This document shows positions 37,898 to 46,673 of a DNA stretch of 64,000 bases, piece after piece. Numbering within the stretch: the first letter of the stretch is position 1; each line of letters begins with the position of its first letter. Where the stretch lies: IMG/VR virus record IMGVR_UViG_3300032236_001081, positions 1 to 64,000 of that record; one strand, written 5' to 3'. Made by a program: the position numbers and the translations under genes. Source of the DNA: a virus. Below the pieces are notes generated by a model. That model saw only the letters and a list, made by a program, of their open reading frames with translations, did not search any database and had not been told where the DNA came from.

Positions 37898-38316
37898 ATA
37901 ATAATTTTGATAAAATAGACGAAGTTTTAGATATCAATGCGAAAGAATTATCTAAAGAGATAATTAAAAAGGAAAAAGTAGAATTAACAAAACCAATAGA
38001 AGGAACTATTGATAATGATGAAAAGTATACTCGTGATAATTTATATGAGTTAATGGAAATGGGGCAACACGCTGCATATGAAATGTTTGAGATAGCAAAG
38101 GAAACTCAAAAAGCAAGAGATTTTGAAGTTGTCGGTCAACTATTAAAAACAGTTGGAGATATTTCTGATAAATTACTAGATAATCAACAAAAAATGAAGA
38201 AGTTGAAGGAAGATGAGAGTAAAACAAATATTACTAACAATACTACAAATGCACTATTTGTCGGTTCTACTGCAGACCTTCAAAAATTCTTAAAAAATAG
38301 TATGAAAGATAAATAG
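37894..38316 (+). CDS. gp16: Small terminase subunit gp16
   Basis: A 140-residue protein (T4 gp16 has 164). It is predominantly helical: LYELMEMGQHAAYEMFEIAK, then ARDFEVVGQLLKTVGDISDK and LLDNQQKMKKL, the central helical hairpin of T4-type small terminases. gp16 forms a ring that recognises DNA and stimulates gp17. A late promoter overlaps its stop codon. Confidence 0.88.
   Translation: MNNNFDKIDEVLDINAKELSKEIIKKEKVELTKPIEGTIDNDEKYTRDNLYELMEMGQHAAYEMFEIAKETQKARDFEVVGQLLKTVGDISDKLLDNQQKMKKLKEDESKTNITNNTTNALFVGSTADLQKFLKNSMKDK
38308..38315 (+). promoter_or_regulatory. Late promoter inside the end of gene 16
   Basis: GATAAATA overlaps the last codons of gene 16 (AAA TAG) and lies 12 bases before the ATG at 38328. 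Confidence 0.5.
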
Positions 38317-38327
38317 TCAAAAATGCA

Positions 38328-38885
38328 ATGAAAAGTTTTACTGAATTTATTTTAGAAGCTACTTCAATATGCAACCAATCCGGTGAGGGAAAATATTGTC
38401 CCTCTCACGGAAAGGAGAATTGCTCCAAATTAAAATCATATAAAACAGTTGAACAGATTGCTAAAAAGCATCGTCTTGATATTTCTTTTGTAAAAAATCA
38501 ACTTGAGATGGGAATTCCAATTGAGCACGAACATACTAAAGATAAAATGTTAGCAACGGAGATTGCACTTCAACATCTTGGTGAAATCCCAGATTACTAT
38601 ACCCGTTTGAAAAAAATGGAAGCATCAGCTAAAAAAGAACACAAAAAATTTAAAGATGTAAAAGAAGATTATACTGTAATACAATCTCGTGGTTCAACTT
38701 ATACGGTTTTATTAAATTGGAGAGGTCAACATCTTTCAGTTCAGATATTTTTCCCTAAATCATCAAGACCCACTAAAGATGAAGTCGTATTTGAGATAAG
38801 AAAAATATATCCAAATGCAATGGTCTTTTCATATGCACCATCAATTAAAGACCCAACTAAACCATTATTATTTACAGGTATATGA
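38328..38885 (+). CDS. Candidate co-packaged internal protein, DUF5661-like
   Basis: A 185-residue protein between the terminase subunits. The start MKSFTEFILEATS resembles the capsid-targeting leader of T4 internal proteins (MKTYQEFIAEA in IPI), and I8-L9-E10 before A11 fits the prohead protease gp21 cleavage rule (I/L-x-E). C15, C24, H27 and C32 next to it could bind zinc. Residues 60-105 (MGIPIEHEHTKDKMLATEIA, LQHLGEIPDYYTRLKKME) look like DUF5661. A further 80 residues form a mixed alpha/beta end. I infer a protein packed in the head, processed by gp21 and injected with DNA. The gene overlaps gene 17 by ATGA. Confidence 0.7.
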   Translation: MKSFTEFILEATSICNQSGEGKYCPSHGKENCSKLKSYKTVEQIAKKHRLDISFVKNQLEMGIPIEHEHTKDKMLATEIALQHLGEIPDYYTRLKKMEASAKKEHKKFKDVKEDYTVIQSRGSTYTVLLNWRGQHLSVQIFFPKSSRPTKDEVVFEIRKIYPNAMVFSYAPSIKDPTKPLLFTGI

Positions 38886-40540
38886 GCCCTTCTGAACAGT
38901 ATCTAGGTAATCCCCATCTAAAGAAAGCAAATACGAGATTAGAATTCACCTCTGAACAAATTGCTGAGTATATAAAGTGCAATAAAGACCCTATATATTT
39001 TTGTAAAAATTATGTGAAGATTGTAAGTGTTGATGATGGGGTAGTTCCTTTTAAAATGAGAAAGTTTCAAGAGAAACTAGTTCAAAGATTTCATAAAAAC
39101 AGATTTAATATCTGTAAAATGCCTAGACAGTGTGGCAAAACAACTACTGTTACTTCATATATCTTACATTATATACTATTCAACGATAATGTAAATATAG
39201 CTATTCTTGCAAACAAAGCGCAAACTGCTAAAGAAATTTTAGGTAAGCTTCAACTTGCTTATGAAAATCTCCCTAAATGGATGCAGCACGGGGTTAAGAT
39301 ATGGAATAAAGCGTCATTAGAACTAGATAATGGTTCAAAAATAATTGCAGCCTCTACATCTGCTTCTGCTGTTCGTGGTGGTGCATACAATATTCTAGTA
39401 TTAGATGAATTTGCGTTTATTCAAAATAATATCGCAGAAGACTTTTTTAGTTCGGTATATCCTACGATTACTTCAGGTAAGAATACAAAAGTTATAATCA
39501 TTTCTACCCCCAAAGGTATGAATATGTTTTATAAGATGTGGATAAATGCGGAACGAGGTAAAAATGAATATGTTCCTACAGAGGTGCATTGGTCTGAAGT
39601 CCCAGGAAGAGATGCTAAATGGAAAGAGCAGACTATTGCAAACACATCAAAGGAACAGTTTGAACAAGAATTTGAATGTAACTTCTTAGGTTCTATTGAT
39701 ACTTTAATTACTGCAGCAAAACTTAAAACCTTAATATTTGATGAACCTATTACTAAAAATGCAGGATTGGATATATATGAAACTCCTAAAGAAGACCATA
39801 ATTATTTAATGACTATTGATGTATCTAGAGGAACTGAAAATGATTATCACGCATTTATAATATTTGATATAACTAGTATTCCATATAAAATAGTGGGAAA
39901 ATATAGAAATAATGAAATTAAACCTTTTGTATATTCAACTGTTATTGAAAAAGTTGCAAAGTCTTATAATAACGCATATTGTTTGATTGAGGTGAATGAT
40001 ATTGGGGAGCAAGTAGCAAAAGAGCTTCATATGGATTTAGAGTATGATAATGTTCTGATGTGCTCTATGAGAGGTCGTGCAGGTCAAGTTGTTGGACAAG
40101 GATTCTCTGGACGAAAATCCCAATTTGGAATAAAGATGTCTAAGCTGGTAAAAAGAGTAGGATGCTCTAATCTCAAAACTATCATAGAAGATGATAAACT
40201 GTTGATAGGAGATTATGATATTATAAGTGAGCTTACCACATTTATTAGCAAAAATAATTCATTTGAAGCAGATGACGGATATAATGATGACCTTGCGATG
40301 TGTTTGGTAATTTTTTCTTGGTTAATAGTTCAGCCATATTTTAAGGAGATAACGAATAATGATGTTCGTAAAAGAATATACGAAGAGCAGAAAGACCAGA
40401 TTGAACAAGATATGACACCGTTCGGATTTATAGTAGATGGACTAAATGAAGAAGAAAAAATTTTTATGGATGATGACGGAGATACTTGGATTACTGCTGA
40501 TGCCAGGGAAGATACTTCATATATGTGGAACTATTTGTAA
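38882..40540 (+). CDS. gp17: Large terminase subunit gp17 (packaging ATPase-nuclease)
   Basis: A 552-residue protein (T4 gp17 has 610). It has an ATPase Walker A-type motif MPRQCGKTTT (about 80-89) and a Walker B ILVLDEFAF (about 170-178) followed by a coupling motif (IISTPKG). The C-terminal RNase H-like nuclease domain shows TIDVSRGTENDYH (about 310-322), LIEVNDIG and a late DDLAMCLV with the catalytic acidic residues. It drives headful DNA packaging through the gp20 portal. No intron or intein interrupts it. Confidence 0.95.
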   Translation: MSPSEQYLGNPHLKKANTRLEFTSEQIAEYIKCNKDPIYFCKNYVKIVSVDDGVVPFKMRKFQEKLVQRFHKNRFNICKMPRQCGKTTTVTSYILHYILFNDNVNIAILANKAQTAKEILGKLQLAYENLPKWMQHGVKIWNKASLELDNGSKIIAASTSASAVRGGAYNILVLDEFAFIQNNIAEDFFSSVYPTITSGKNTKVIIISTPKGMNMFYKMWINAERGKNEYVPTEVHWSEVPGRDAKWKEQTIANTSKEQFEQEFECNFLGSIDTLITAAKLKTLIFDEPITKNAGLDIYETPKEDHNYLMTIDVSRGTENDYHAFIIFDITSIPYKIVGKYRNNEIKPFVYSTVIEKVAKSYNNAYCLIEVNDIGEQVAKELHMDLEYDNVLMCSMRGRAGQVVGQGFSGRKSQFGIKMSKLVKRVGCSNLKTIIEDDKLLIGDYDIISELTTFISKNNSFEADDGYNDDLAMCLVIFSWLIVQPYFKEITNNDVRKRIYEEQKDQIEQDMTPFGFIVDGLNEEEKIFMDDDGDTWITADAREDTSYMWNYL

Positions 40541-40557
40541 AGGAAAGTTTATTTTTT

Positions 40558-40579
40558 TATAAATACCAATAGATAAATA
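40558..40579 (+). promoter_or_regulatory. Tandem late promoters before gene 18
   Basis: A perfect TATAAATA (40558-40565) is followed six bases later by GATAAATA (40572-40579), 22 bases before the gene 18 ATG. The doubled octamer fits the large amount of sheath protein needed. AAGAGG precedes the start. Confidence 0.75.
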
Positions 40580-40601
40580 GACTTCTTCAAGAGGTAATCA
40601 A

Positions 40602-42725
40602 ATGGCAGTAAATTTAGTATCCCCTGGAGTTAATATAAGAGAAGTTGACTTAACTGTAGGGGGAACAATAGCAGGGAATGCCCAAGTTGCGGCATTATGT
40701 GGTCCATTCCAAAAAGGTCCAGTAAATACTCCTGTTAGTGTTAGAACTGAGCAAGAGTTATTGAATATTTTTGGAAATCCAGTTTTGACTAATAATCAAA
40801 ATGAATATTGGTTATCTGCCACTAATTATCTTAGCTATGGTGGAGAATTAGTAGTTGTAAGATGTGACAGTTCTTCAGCTGGAACATTAATTAACTCTAA
40901 TGCCGCAGTTGGTGGAGGGTCTACTAATATACAAATTAACTCTGCAGTTGATTATAATTTAAACTCAGGTAGTTATTCTGGTTGGTATTATGCTTCAAGA
41001 AACCCAGGCTCTTGGGCAAATGGACTTAAAGTTTGCACTATTGACGCATATGCAGACCAAATTATAAGTGGCATCAATACCACTTCAGTAAATGTTGGAT
41101 ATGGAGTCACTGTAGGAATTAATACAACATATGCTGGAATTGGAACTGTTGTTACTGAAACTGGGTTCTTAAAAGGTATCGTTACAGGAGTTGGTAAGTC
41201 TTCAATTGATGTAAAAATAGTTTCAAAGTATAATAATACTACTAATGAGTATGTTACTGTTGATTACTCTGAAAATACTATCACATCTATAAAATCTGGT
41301 AATATAGTTATTAAAAATAACTCCGGTGCTGGAGTATTAACTACTTCTTCATATACTACTTCCGATTGGTATAATAATCAAATTTTAGAGCTAGATAACT
41401 CTAAAATTTATTGGAAATCTATTGCTCCAAAACCAAAAACTTCAGAATATGGTCGTGCAAGAAATTCTACTAATGATGAAATCCATATCGTAGTAGTTGA
41501 TGATTCTGGAGCAATTACTGGAACTTCTGGAAATATTGTAGAAAAGTTTCCAAATTTATCTAAAGCAATTGATGGTAAGTTATCTCCTGCTCAACAAATC
41601 TACTATAAAAACTATATTGCAGAAAATTCTGCTTATCTTTTTGTAGGAGAGGGTGAACAAGGAGTTGCCACTGGATTTGATACACTATCTTCTAATGCGG
41701 AAGGAGATACTGGAAATTGGGGAACTCTAACTCAAGGAACTACATTCTCGGCTGTTGGAAATAAATCATATTCTATGACAGGTGGAACTGATTATACAGC
41801 TGCAGTAGGAAACTATGGAGTAACTTTAAATGATATTGTTACTGGATATAGAGTATTCTCAAATCCTGCAGAATATAGAATTGATTTCTTACTTGCAGGA
41901 CCTTCCGGTGGAATTACTTCAATAGAGTGTCAATCTAAAGCAAATGAATTAATCAACATAGCAACTACAAGGAAAGATTGTATCGCAGTTATATCTGCAC
42001 CAAAAGAAGCTGTATTGAATACTTCAGATAGTAATGTTCAAACAGCAAATATTATAAATTTCTTTGCTGGAGTTACTCCAAGTAATTATGCTGTATTTGA
42101 TAGCGGTCATAAGTATACTTATGATAGATTTAATAGTCAATTCTTATACCTTCCTTGCAATCCTGATGTTGCAGGAGTAATGGCTAGAACTTCAATCGTT
42201 CAGTATCCTTGGTATTCTCCCGCAGGAGCAAACCGAGGTGTAATTAATAATGCAATTAAACTTGCATATAATCCATCTCAGAGTCAAAGAGATTTACTTT
42301 ACTCTAATGCAATAAACCCAATTATTGCTTCTCCAGGTCAGGGAATTATCTTATTTGGGGATAAAACCGCGTCTAATGTTGTATCTGCATTTGATAGAAT
42401 TAATGTTCGTAGACTATTCCTTACTATTGAAAATCAAATTGGAAGAGTAGCAAGAGCCCAATTATTTGAATTCAATGATGTGATTACAAGAAATAATTTT
42501 GTAAATATCGTTGAGCCATATCTCCGTGATATTAAAGCAAAAAGAGGTATTACTGATTTTCAAATTGTTTGTGATGAAAGTAATAATACTCCAGATGTTA
42601 TTGATTCAAATCAATTTAAAGCGGATATTTATATCAAACCCGCTAGGTCTATTAACTACATCAATCTTACATTTGTTGCTACAAGAACCGGAGTATCATT
42701 CTCTGAGATTGTAGGTACGGTTTAA
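40602..42725 (+). CDS. gp18: Contractile tail sheath protein gp18
   Basis: A 707-residue protein (T4 gp18 has 659). The start VNLVSPGVNIREVDLTVGGT is the classical sheath N-terminus. The conserved C-terminal domain is recognisable: FDRINVRRLFLTIENQIGRV, ARAQLFEFND and IYIKPARSINYINLTFVATR. The variable middle (beta-rich, about 90-470) forms the exposed surface. Sheath contraction drives the tube through the host envelope. Confidence 0.95.
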   Translation: MAVNLVSPGVNIREVDLTVGGTIAGNAQVAALCGPFQKGPVNTPVSVRTEQELLNIFGNPVLTNNQNEYWLSATNYLSYGGELVVVRCDSSSAGTLINSNAAVGGGSTNIQINSAVDYNLNSGSYSGWYYASRNPGSWANGLKVCTIDAYADQIISGINTTSVNVGYGVTVGINTTYAGIGTVVTETGFLKGIVTGVGKSSIDVKIVSKYNNTTNEYVTVDYSENTITSIKSGNIVIKNNSGAGVLTTSSYTTSDWYNNQILELDNSKIYWKSIAPKPKTSEYGRARNSTNDEIHIVVVDDSGAITGTSGNIVEKFPNLSKAIDGKLSPAQQIYYKNYIAENSAYLFVGEGEQGVATGFDTLSSNAEGDTGNWGTLTQGTTFSAVGNKSYSMTGGTDYTAAVGNYGVTLNDIVTGYRVFSNPAEYRIDFLLAGPSGGITSIECQSKANELINIATTRKDCIAVISAPKEAVLNTSDSNVQTANIINFFAGVTPSNYAVFDSGHKYTYDRFNSQFLYLPCNPDVAGVMARTSIVQYPWYSPAGANRGVINNAIKLAYNPSQSQRDLLYSNAINPIIASPGQGIILFGDKTASNVVSAFDRINVRRLFLTIENQIGRVARAQLFEFNDVITRNNFVNIVEPYLRDIKAKRGITDFQIVCDESNNTPDVIDSNQFKADIYIKPARSINYINLTFVATRTGVSFSEIVGTV

Positions 42726-42759
42726 TCTAATCTAATTTAATTCAAAAGGAGGATTCAAA

Positions 42760-43383
42760 ATGGCTCAAATAGGTGGATACAATTCAAGAACTATTACTGA
42801 CTTTAAATCTAGATTAGTGGGAGGCGGGTCAAGAGCTAACCTTTTTGAAGTAGAATTATATTTTCCTGCGGGATTGAATATAGTTACTAACGAAGTATTT
42901 AGATTTATGGTTAAAGGTGCAGAACTCCCAGGGTCAACTGTAAGTGCTATTAGCATTCCATTTAGAGGAAGACAGCTAAAAGTTTCTGGAGATAGAACTT
43001 TTGCTCCTTGGACGATTACAGTCATCAATGATACTAATTTTACACTAAGAAATTCATTTGAAAAGTGGATGAATTTTATGAACCGTAATGATGACAATGC
43101 AGGGGTTATCACTCCCACTCAATATCAAACAAATATGTTAGTTCACCAATTAGGTAGAGGATTGCAAAATGCCAATACTCTTCCTGGAACTGGAGACCAA
43201 ATTCCTATTCATAAGAGTTATAAATTTTATGGAGCATTTCCTACAGATATTACTCCTATCGCATTATCTTATGATTCCGTTGATACAGTTGAAGAATTCT
43301 CAGTGACATTTGAGTATCAGTGGTGGGATACTTATGAAGCAGGGTCGGATGCAAGTATGCTTGGTACTGGCGAGACTGCATAA
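42760..43383 (+). CDS. gp19: Tail tube protein gp19
   Basis: A 207-residue protein (T4 gp19 has 163). AKxSRANLFEVELYFP-type start (GGGSRANLFEVELYFPAG), FMVKGAELPGSTVSAISIPF followed by RGRQLKVSGDR, and a C-terminal VEEFSVTFEYQWWD are typical of tube proteins with the Hcp-like barrel. An AGGAGG lies 8 bases before the start, and no separate late promoter is seen, so it is read with gene 18. Confidence 0.93.
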   Translation: MAQIGGYNSRTITDFKSRLVGGGSRANLFEVELYFPAGLNIVTNEVFRFMVKGAELPGSTVSAISIPFRGRQLKVSGDRTFAPWTITVINDTNFTLRNSFEKWMNFMNRNDDNAGVITPTQYQTNMLVHQLGRGLQNANTLPGTGDQIPIHKSYKFYGAFPTDITPIALSYDSVDTVEEFSVTFEYQWWDTYEAGSDASMLGTGETA

Positions 43384-43386
43384 ATA
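43379..43386 (+). promoter_or_regulatory. Late promoter before gene 20
   Basis: CATAAATA overlaps the gene 19 stop codon and lies 28 bases before the gene 20 ATG. Confidence 0.55.
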
Positions 43387-43414
43387 ATGCTATAGTTGAA
43401 TTTTATTATAACTA

Positions 43415-45097
43415 ATGGCTAAAATATTTGGTTTTAAAATTGAAGGAACTGGGGAAGATAAATCTAAACAGATTCTTTCTCCAGTTCCTCGTAATGATGA
43501 AGATAAATCAGATTATTATGTCCAAAGTGGATTTTACGGTCAGTATGTAGATATAGAAGGCGTTTATAAAAACGAAGCAGACTTGGTGAGAAGATACAGA
43601 GAGATGTCTCTACACCCAGAATGTGATAGTGCGATTGAAGATGTAATTAACGAAGCAATTGTATCAGATTTAAATGATAGTCCAATAGAGATTGAACTAT
43701 CAAATTTACCAGCATCTGATAAATTAAAAGAAATTATCCGAAAAGAGTTCAAATACCTCAAAGAGGCTATGGACTTTGACAAAAAAGCACACGAAATTTT
43801 TAGAAATTGGTATGTGGATGGAAGGGTTTTTTATCATAAAGTAATTGATATAAAAAGACCTTCTGATGGAATCAAAGAAATTAGATATATTGACGCTCTT
43901 AAAATTAAATTAGTTCGCAAACTTAAAAAACCAGGACAACAAAATACATTAAGTAAGCAAGTAAGCACTCTTCTTAAACAAAATGCAGACCAAAATTATG
44001 TTTCTCCTGAAATAGAAGAATATTATTTGTATGACCCAAATATAGGTAAGGGGTCAACTCAATCTAATCTACAAACTAGTTTTACTCAATCTCAAGCGAT
44101 TAAATTATCTTCTGATTCTGTTGTATATGTTACCTCAGGATTAGTAGACAGAAATCGTCAAACTGTATTGTCTTATTTGCATAAAGCAATTAAAGCACTC
44201 AATCAACTAAGAATGATTGAAGATAGTATTGTTATTTACAGACTATCTAGAAGTTCAGAAAAAAGAATCTTTTATATTGATGTTGGTAATCTTCCAAAGA
44301 TTAAGGCAGAACAATATATGAGAGATGTGATGAATCGTTATCGGAATAAACTAGTATACAACGCAGATACTGGTGAAATCCGTGATGATAGAAAATATAT
44401 GGCTATGCTTGAAGACTACTGGTTACCTCGTAAAGATGGAGGTAGAGGAACAGAAGTTACTACTCTTCCAGCAGGACAAAACTTAGGAGAACTAGCTGAT
44501 ATTGAGTATTTCCAAAGAAAACTTTTTAAAGCTTTGGGAGTACCATCAACTCGTCTGGATGCAGGCGGTGGATTCAATCTGGGCCGTTCTTCTGAAATTC
44601 TTAGAGATGAACTTAAGTTCACTAGATTTGTAGGCAGATTAAGAAAAAGGTTTGCTCAAATCTTTATAGATTTACTGAAAACTCAACTTATTCTTAAAAA
44701 TATCGTTACTCCTGAAGATTGGGAAATTCTTTCGGACCACATTCAATTTGATTTCTTATATGATAATCACTTTGCTGATTTAAAGAAGAATGAAATAATG
44801 AATGACAAACTAGGAGTGGTTGCAGCAATGGAACCGTACCTTGGTCGTTATTTCTCAGCAGAATATGTAAGGAAAAATATCTTAGGGCAATCTGATAGTG
44901 AAATTCTGGATATTGATAAGCAAATTAAAAAAGAAATTGAAAAAGGAATCATTGCAAATCCTAAGGCAATGATGATGCCACCTACAGCAGGACAACCTCC
45001 CGCAGAAGGGCAGCCTCCTGCAATGGGTGCTCCAATGCAAGAGCCAGAAGTTGGCAATGGAGGAATGGGTGCAGGTAAAGATATAGGTCAAATTTAA
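43415..45097 (+). CDS. gp20: Portal protein gp20
   Basis: A 560-residue protein (T4 gp20 has 524). Conserved portal blocks: YREMSLHPECDSAIEDVINE with AIVSD, FRNWYVDGRVFYHKVID, and LPAGQNLGELADIEYFQRKL with RSSEILRDELKFTRFVGRLR. It forms the dodecameric vertex for DNA entry and starts prohead assembly. The C-terminal 40 residues are Pro/Gly/Met-rich. Part of this gene is the classic marker for cyanomyovirus diversity. Confidence 0.95.
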   Translation: MAKIFGFKIEGTGEDKSKQILSPVPRNDEDKSDYYVQSGFYGQYVDIEGVYKNEADLVRRYREMSLHPECDSAIEDVINEAIVSDLNDSPIEIELSNLPASDKLKEIIRKEFKYLKEAMDFDKKAHEIFRNWYVDGRVFYHKVIDIKRPSDGIKEIRYIDALKIKLVRKLKKPGQQNTLSKQVSTLLKQNADQNYVSPEIEEYYLYDPNIGKGSTQSNLQTSFTQSQAIKLSSDSVVYVTSGLVDRNRQTVLSYLHKAIKALNQLRMIEDSIVIYRLSRSSEKRIFYIDVGNLPKIKAEQYMRDVMNRYRNKLVYNADTGEIRDDRKYMAMLEDYWLPRKDGGRGTEVTTLPAGQNLGELADIEYFQRKLFKALGVPSTRLDAGGGFNLGRSSEILRDELKFTRFVGRLRKRFAQIFIDLLKTQLILKNIVTPEDWEILSDHIQFDFLYDNHFADLKKNEIMNDKLGVVAAMEPYLGRYFSAEYVRKNILGQSDSEILDIDKQIKKEIEKGIIANPKAMMMPPTAGQPPAEGQPPAMGAPMQEPEVGNGGMGAGKDIGQI

Positions 45098-45103
45098 TAA
45101 ATA
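45096..45103 (+). promoter_or_regulatory. Late promoter before gene 67
   Basis: AATAAATA overlaps the end of gene 20 and lies 23 bases before the ATG at 45127. Confidence 0.6.
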
Positions 45104-45126
45104 GAACTGACATCTAATTACAACAA

Positions 45127-45348
45127 ATGGAAGACTTAGTGAATTTAATTGCAACTAATCAATCTGCTTCTGATATTTCAGATAAGATTAAAGAAATTCT
45201 TTATACCAAATCAGCAGAAAAAATCAATGAGGTAACTCCTTATGTTTCTGCTTCTATGTTTGGTCAGGAAGTAGATGAAGAGGATTACGAAGAAGAAGAT
45301 GAGTATGAAGATGAAGAAGATGATGAAGATGAAGATGAGGAGTATTGA
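45127..45348 (+). CDS. gp67: Prohead core protein gp67-like
   Basis: A 73-residue protein. The start MEDLVNLIATNQSASDISDK and the long C-terminal Asp/Glu run (EEDYEEEDEYEDEEDDEDED) copy the layout of T4 gp67 (80 residues, also highly acidic) and its place after gene 20. T4 gp67 is a core scaffold component digested by gp21. Confidence 0.8.
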   Translation: MEDLVNLIATNQSASDISDKIKEILYTKSAEKINEVTPYVSASMFGQEVDEEDYEEEDEYEDEEDDEDEDEEY

Positions 45349-45362
45349 TATTTGTCCTTATT

Positions 45363-45370
45363 TATAAATA
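45363..45370 (+). promoter_or_regulatory. Late promoter (perfect TATAAATA)
   Basis: TATAAATA lies 21 bases before the ATG at 45392. Confidence 0.75.
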
Positions 45371-45391
45371 ACTAATAATTAGTATATTATA

Positions 45392-45949
45392 ATGTCTTTT
45401 AAAATTGTTCAAAAAATACCCACTATTTCTATTGCATCTTCTGGTGGGATTTCAACTTCCGTTCCAATTGCAATGAAAACTGGATACCTTCTGATTACCC
45501 CAGAAGATAATGCTTATGTTGAAATCAGTCCAAATCCACAAGTAGATAATGTATCAAGTCTTTGGGTTCCTGGTGGAAACTCTGTAGTTATCAAACAGGA
45601 ATGGGGGTCTAGGTCTTTTATTGGAATCCAAACAGGTTCATCTACAACAATTATCTTTGAGTCTGGAACTGCTGCAGGATTTGAAGTTGGGGATGTAGTT
45701 TCAATTAGTGGAGTATCTCCAGTTGGAGTAAATACTAGTTTCACTACAGTAAATAGTATTGAAACTAGCACATCTTATGATAGTTATTATAATACAAGAA
45801 TGACTGTGAATTGGAATACTTCTGGAATTGCCACAGTTACTAGCCCAGTCGGTGAAGTTCGTAAAGTTACAAAAGTTTCTGCATATAATGCAGGAAGTGG
45901 TGCGAATAAAATTCACATTACAGAAATCCAAGCAAACGCATACGCATAA
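45392..45949 (+). CDS. Probable head structural or decoration protein, unknown
   Basis: A 185-residue beta-rich protein between core gene 67 and protease gene 21, with a perfect late promoter. It shows YLLITPEDNAYVEISPNPQV, SLWVPGGNSVVIKQEWGSRS and a GFEVGDVVSISG turn. It has no Cys. Its place in the prohead operon suggests a capsid-associated protein. T4 has gene 68 here, but I see no gp68 similarity. Function unknown. Confidence 0.6.
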   Translation: MSFKIVQKIPTISIASSGGISTSVPIAMKTGYLLITPEDNAYVEISPNPQVDNVSSLWVPGGNSVVIKQEWGSRSFIGIQTGSSTTIIFESGTAAGFEVGDVVSISGVSPVGVNTSFTTVNSIETSTSYDSYYNTRMTVNWNTSGIATVTSPVGEVRKVTKVSAYNAGSGANKIHITEIQANAYA

Positions 45950-45953
45950 ACTA

Positions 45954-46607
45954 ATGAAACTAATCACCGAAGAAATAGACCAGGTAGAAGTTATCGTTGA
46001 AGAAATCAACGGTAAAAAATCTCTTTATATTGAAGGAATTTTCCTTCAAGGTGATATGTGTAATCGCAACAAACGATTATACGAAATGGATACTTTAAGA
46101 GAAGGAGTAAAAACCTATACTGAAAGATATCTCAGTAAAGGTAGGGCAGTTGGTGAATTGGGACACCCTCAAGGACCTGCTATCAATTTAGATAGAGTTT
46201 CTCATAATATTATATCACTAAAAGAATCTGGAAAAAACTTTATAGGTAAGGCTAAGATTTTAACATCTTTACCTATGGGTAAAATTGCTGCCGGTCTTTA
46301 TGGAGAAGGAGTAAAGCTTGGGGTATCTTCTCGTGGTGTTGGTTCATTAGTTCCAACATCAAAGGGATATAGCGTAGTTGGAAGAGATTTTATGCTTTCA
46401 ACTGCTGCAGATATCGTTCACGACCCATCTGCACCTGATGCATTTGTAAATGGCATTATGGAAGGTGTTAGTTGGTTGTATGATAGCAAGCAACAGATTT
46501 GGATTTCTGAAAATATTAAAAAGAGAATTGAAAGTGATTCATTCACTAAACAATTAACTGAAGAAAGAAAACTTCAGCATTTTGAAAATTATTTAAAATT
46601 ACTTTGA
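45954..46607 (+). CDS. gp21: Prohead core protein and protease gp21
   Basis: A 217-residue protein (T4 gp21 has 212). The start is taken as ATG 45954, giving MKLITEEIDQVEVIVEEING, a typical gp21 opening; the frame is open upstream but inside the preceding gene. H71 in AVGELGHPQG and S125/S126 in GVSSRGVGS fit the His/Ser of the herpes-assemblin-like prohead protease family. It cleaves gp23, core proteins and internal proteins after I/L-x-E. Ten overlapped bases precede no extra promoter; it is read with the 45392 gene. Confidence 0.93.
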   Translation: MKLITEEIDQVEVIVEEINGKKSLYIEGIFLQGDMCNRNKRLYEMDTLREGVKTYTERYLSKGRAVGELGHPQGPAINLDRVSHNIISLKESGKNFIGKAKILTSLPMGKIAAGLYGEGVKLGVSSRGVGSLVPTSKGYSVVGRDFMLSTAADIVHDPSAPDAFVNGIMEGVSWLYDSKQQIWISENIKKRIESDSFTKQLTEERKLQHFENYLKLL

Positions 46608-46630
46608 ATAATATCATAAAATATAAAAAT

Positions 46631-46638
46631 TATAAATA
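46631..46638 (+). promoter_or_regulatory. Late promoter before gene 22 (perfect TATAAATA)
   Basis: TATAAATA lies 35 bases before the gene 22 ATG. No separate octamer is seen before gene 23, so this promoter probably also serves the major capsid gene. Confidence 0.75.
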
Positions 46639-46673
46639 AACATAGAATATACAAGGTTATTCGGAGAGTTCAA

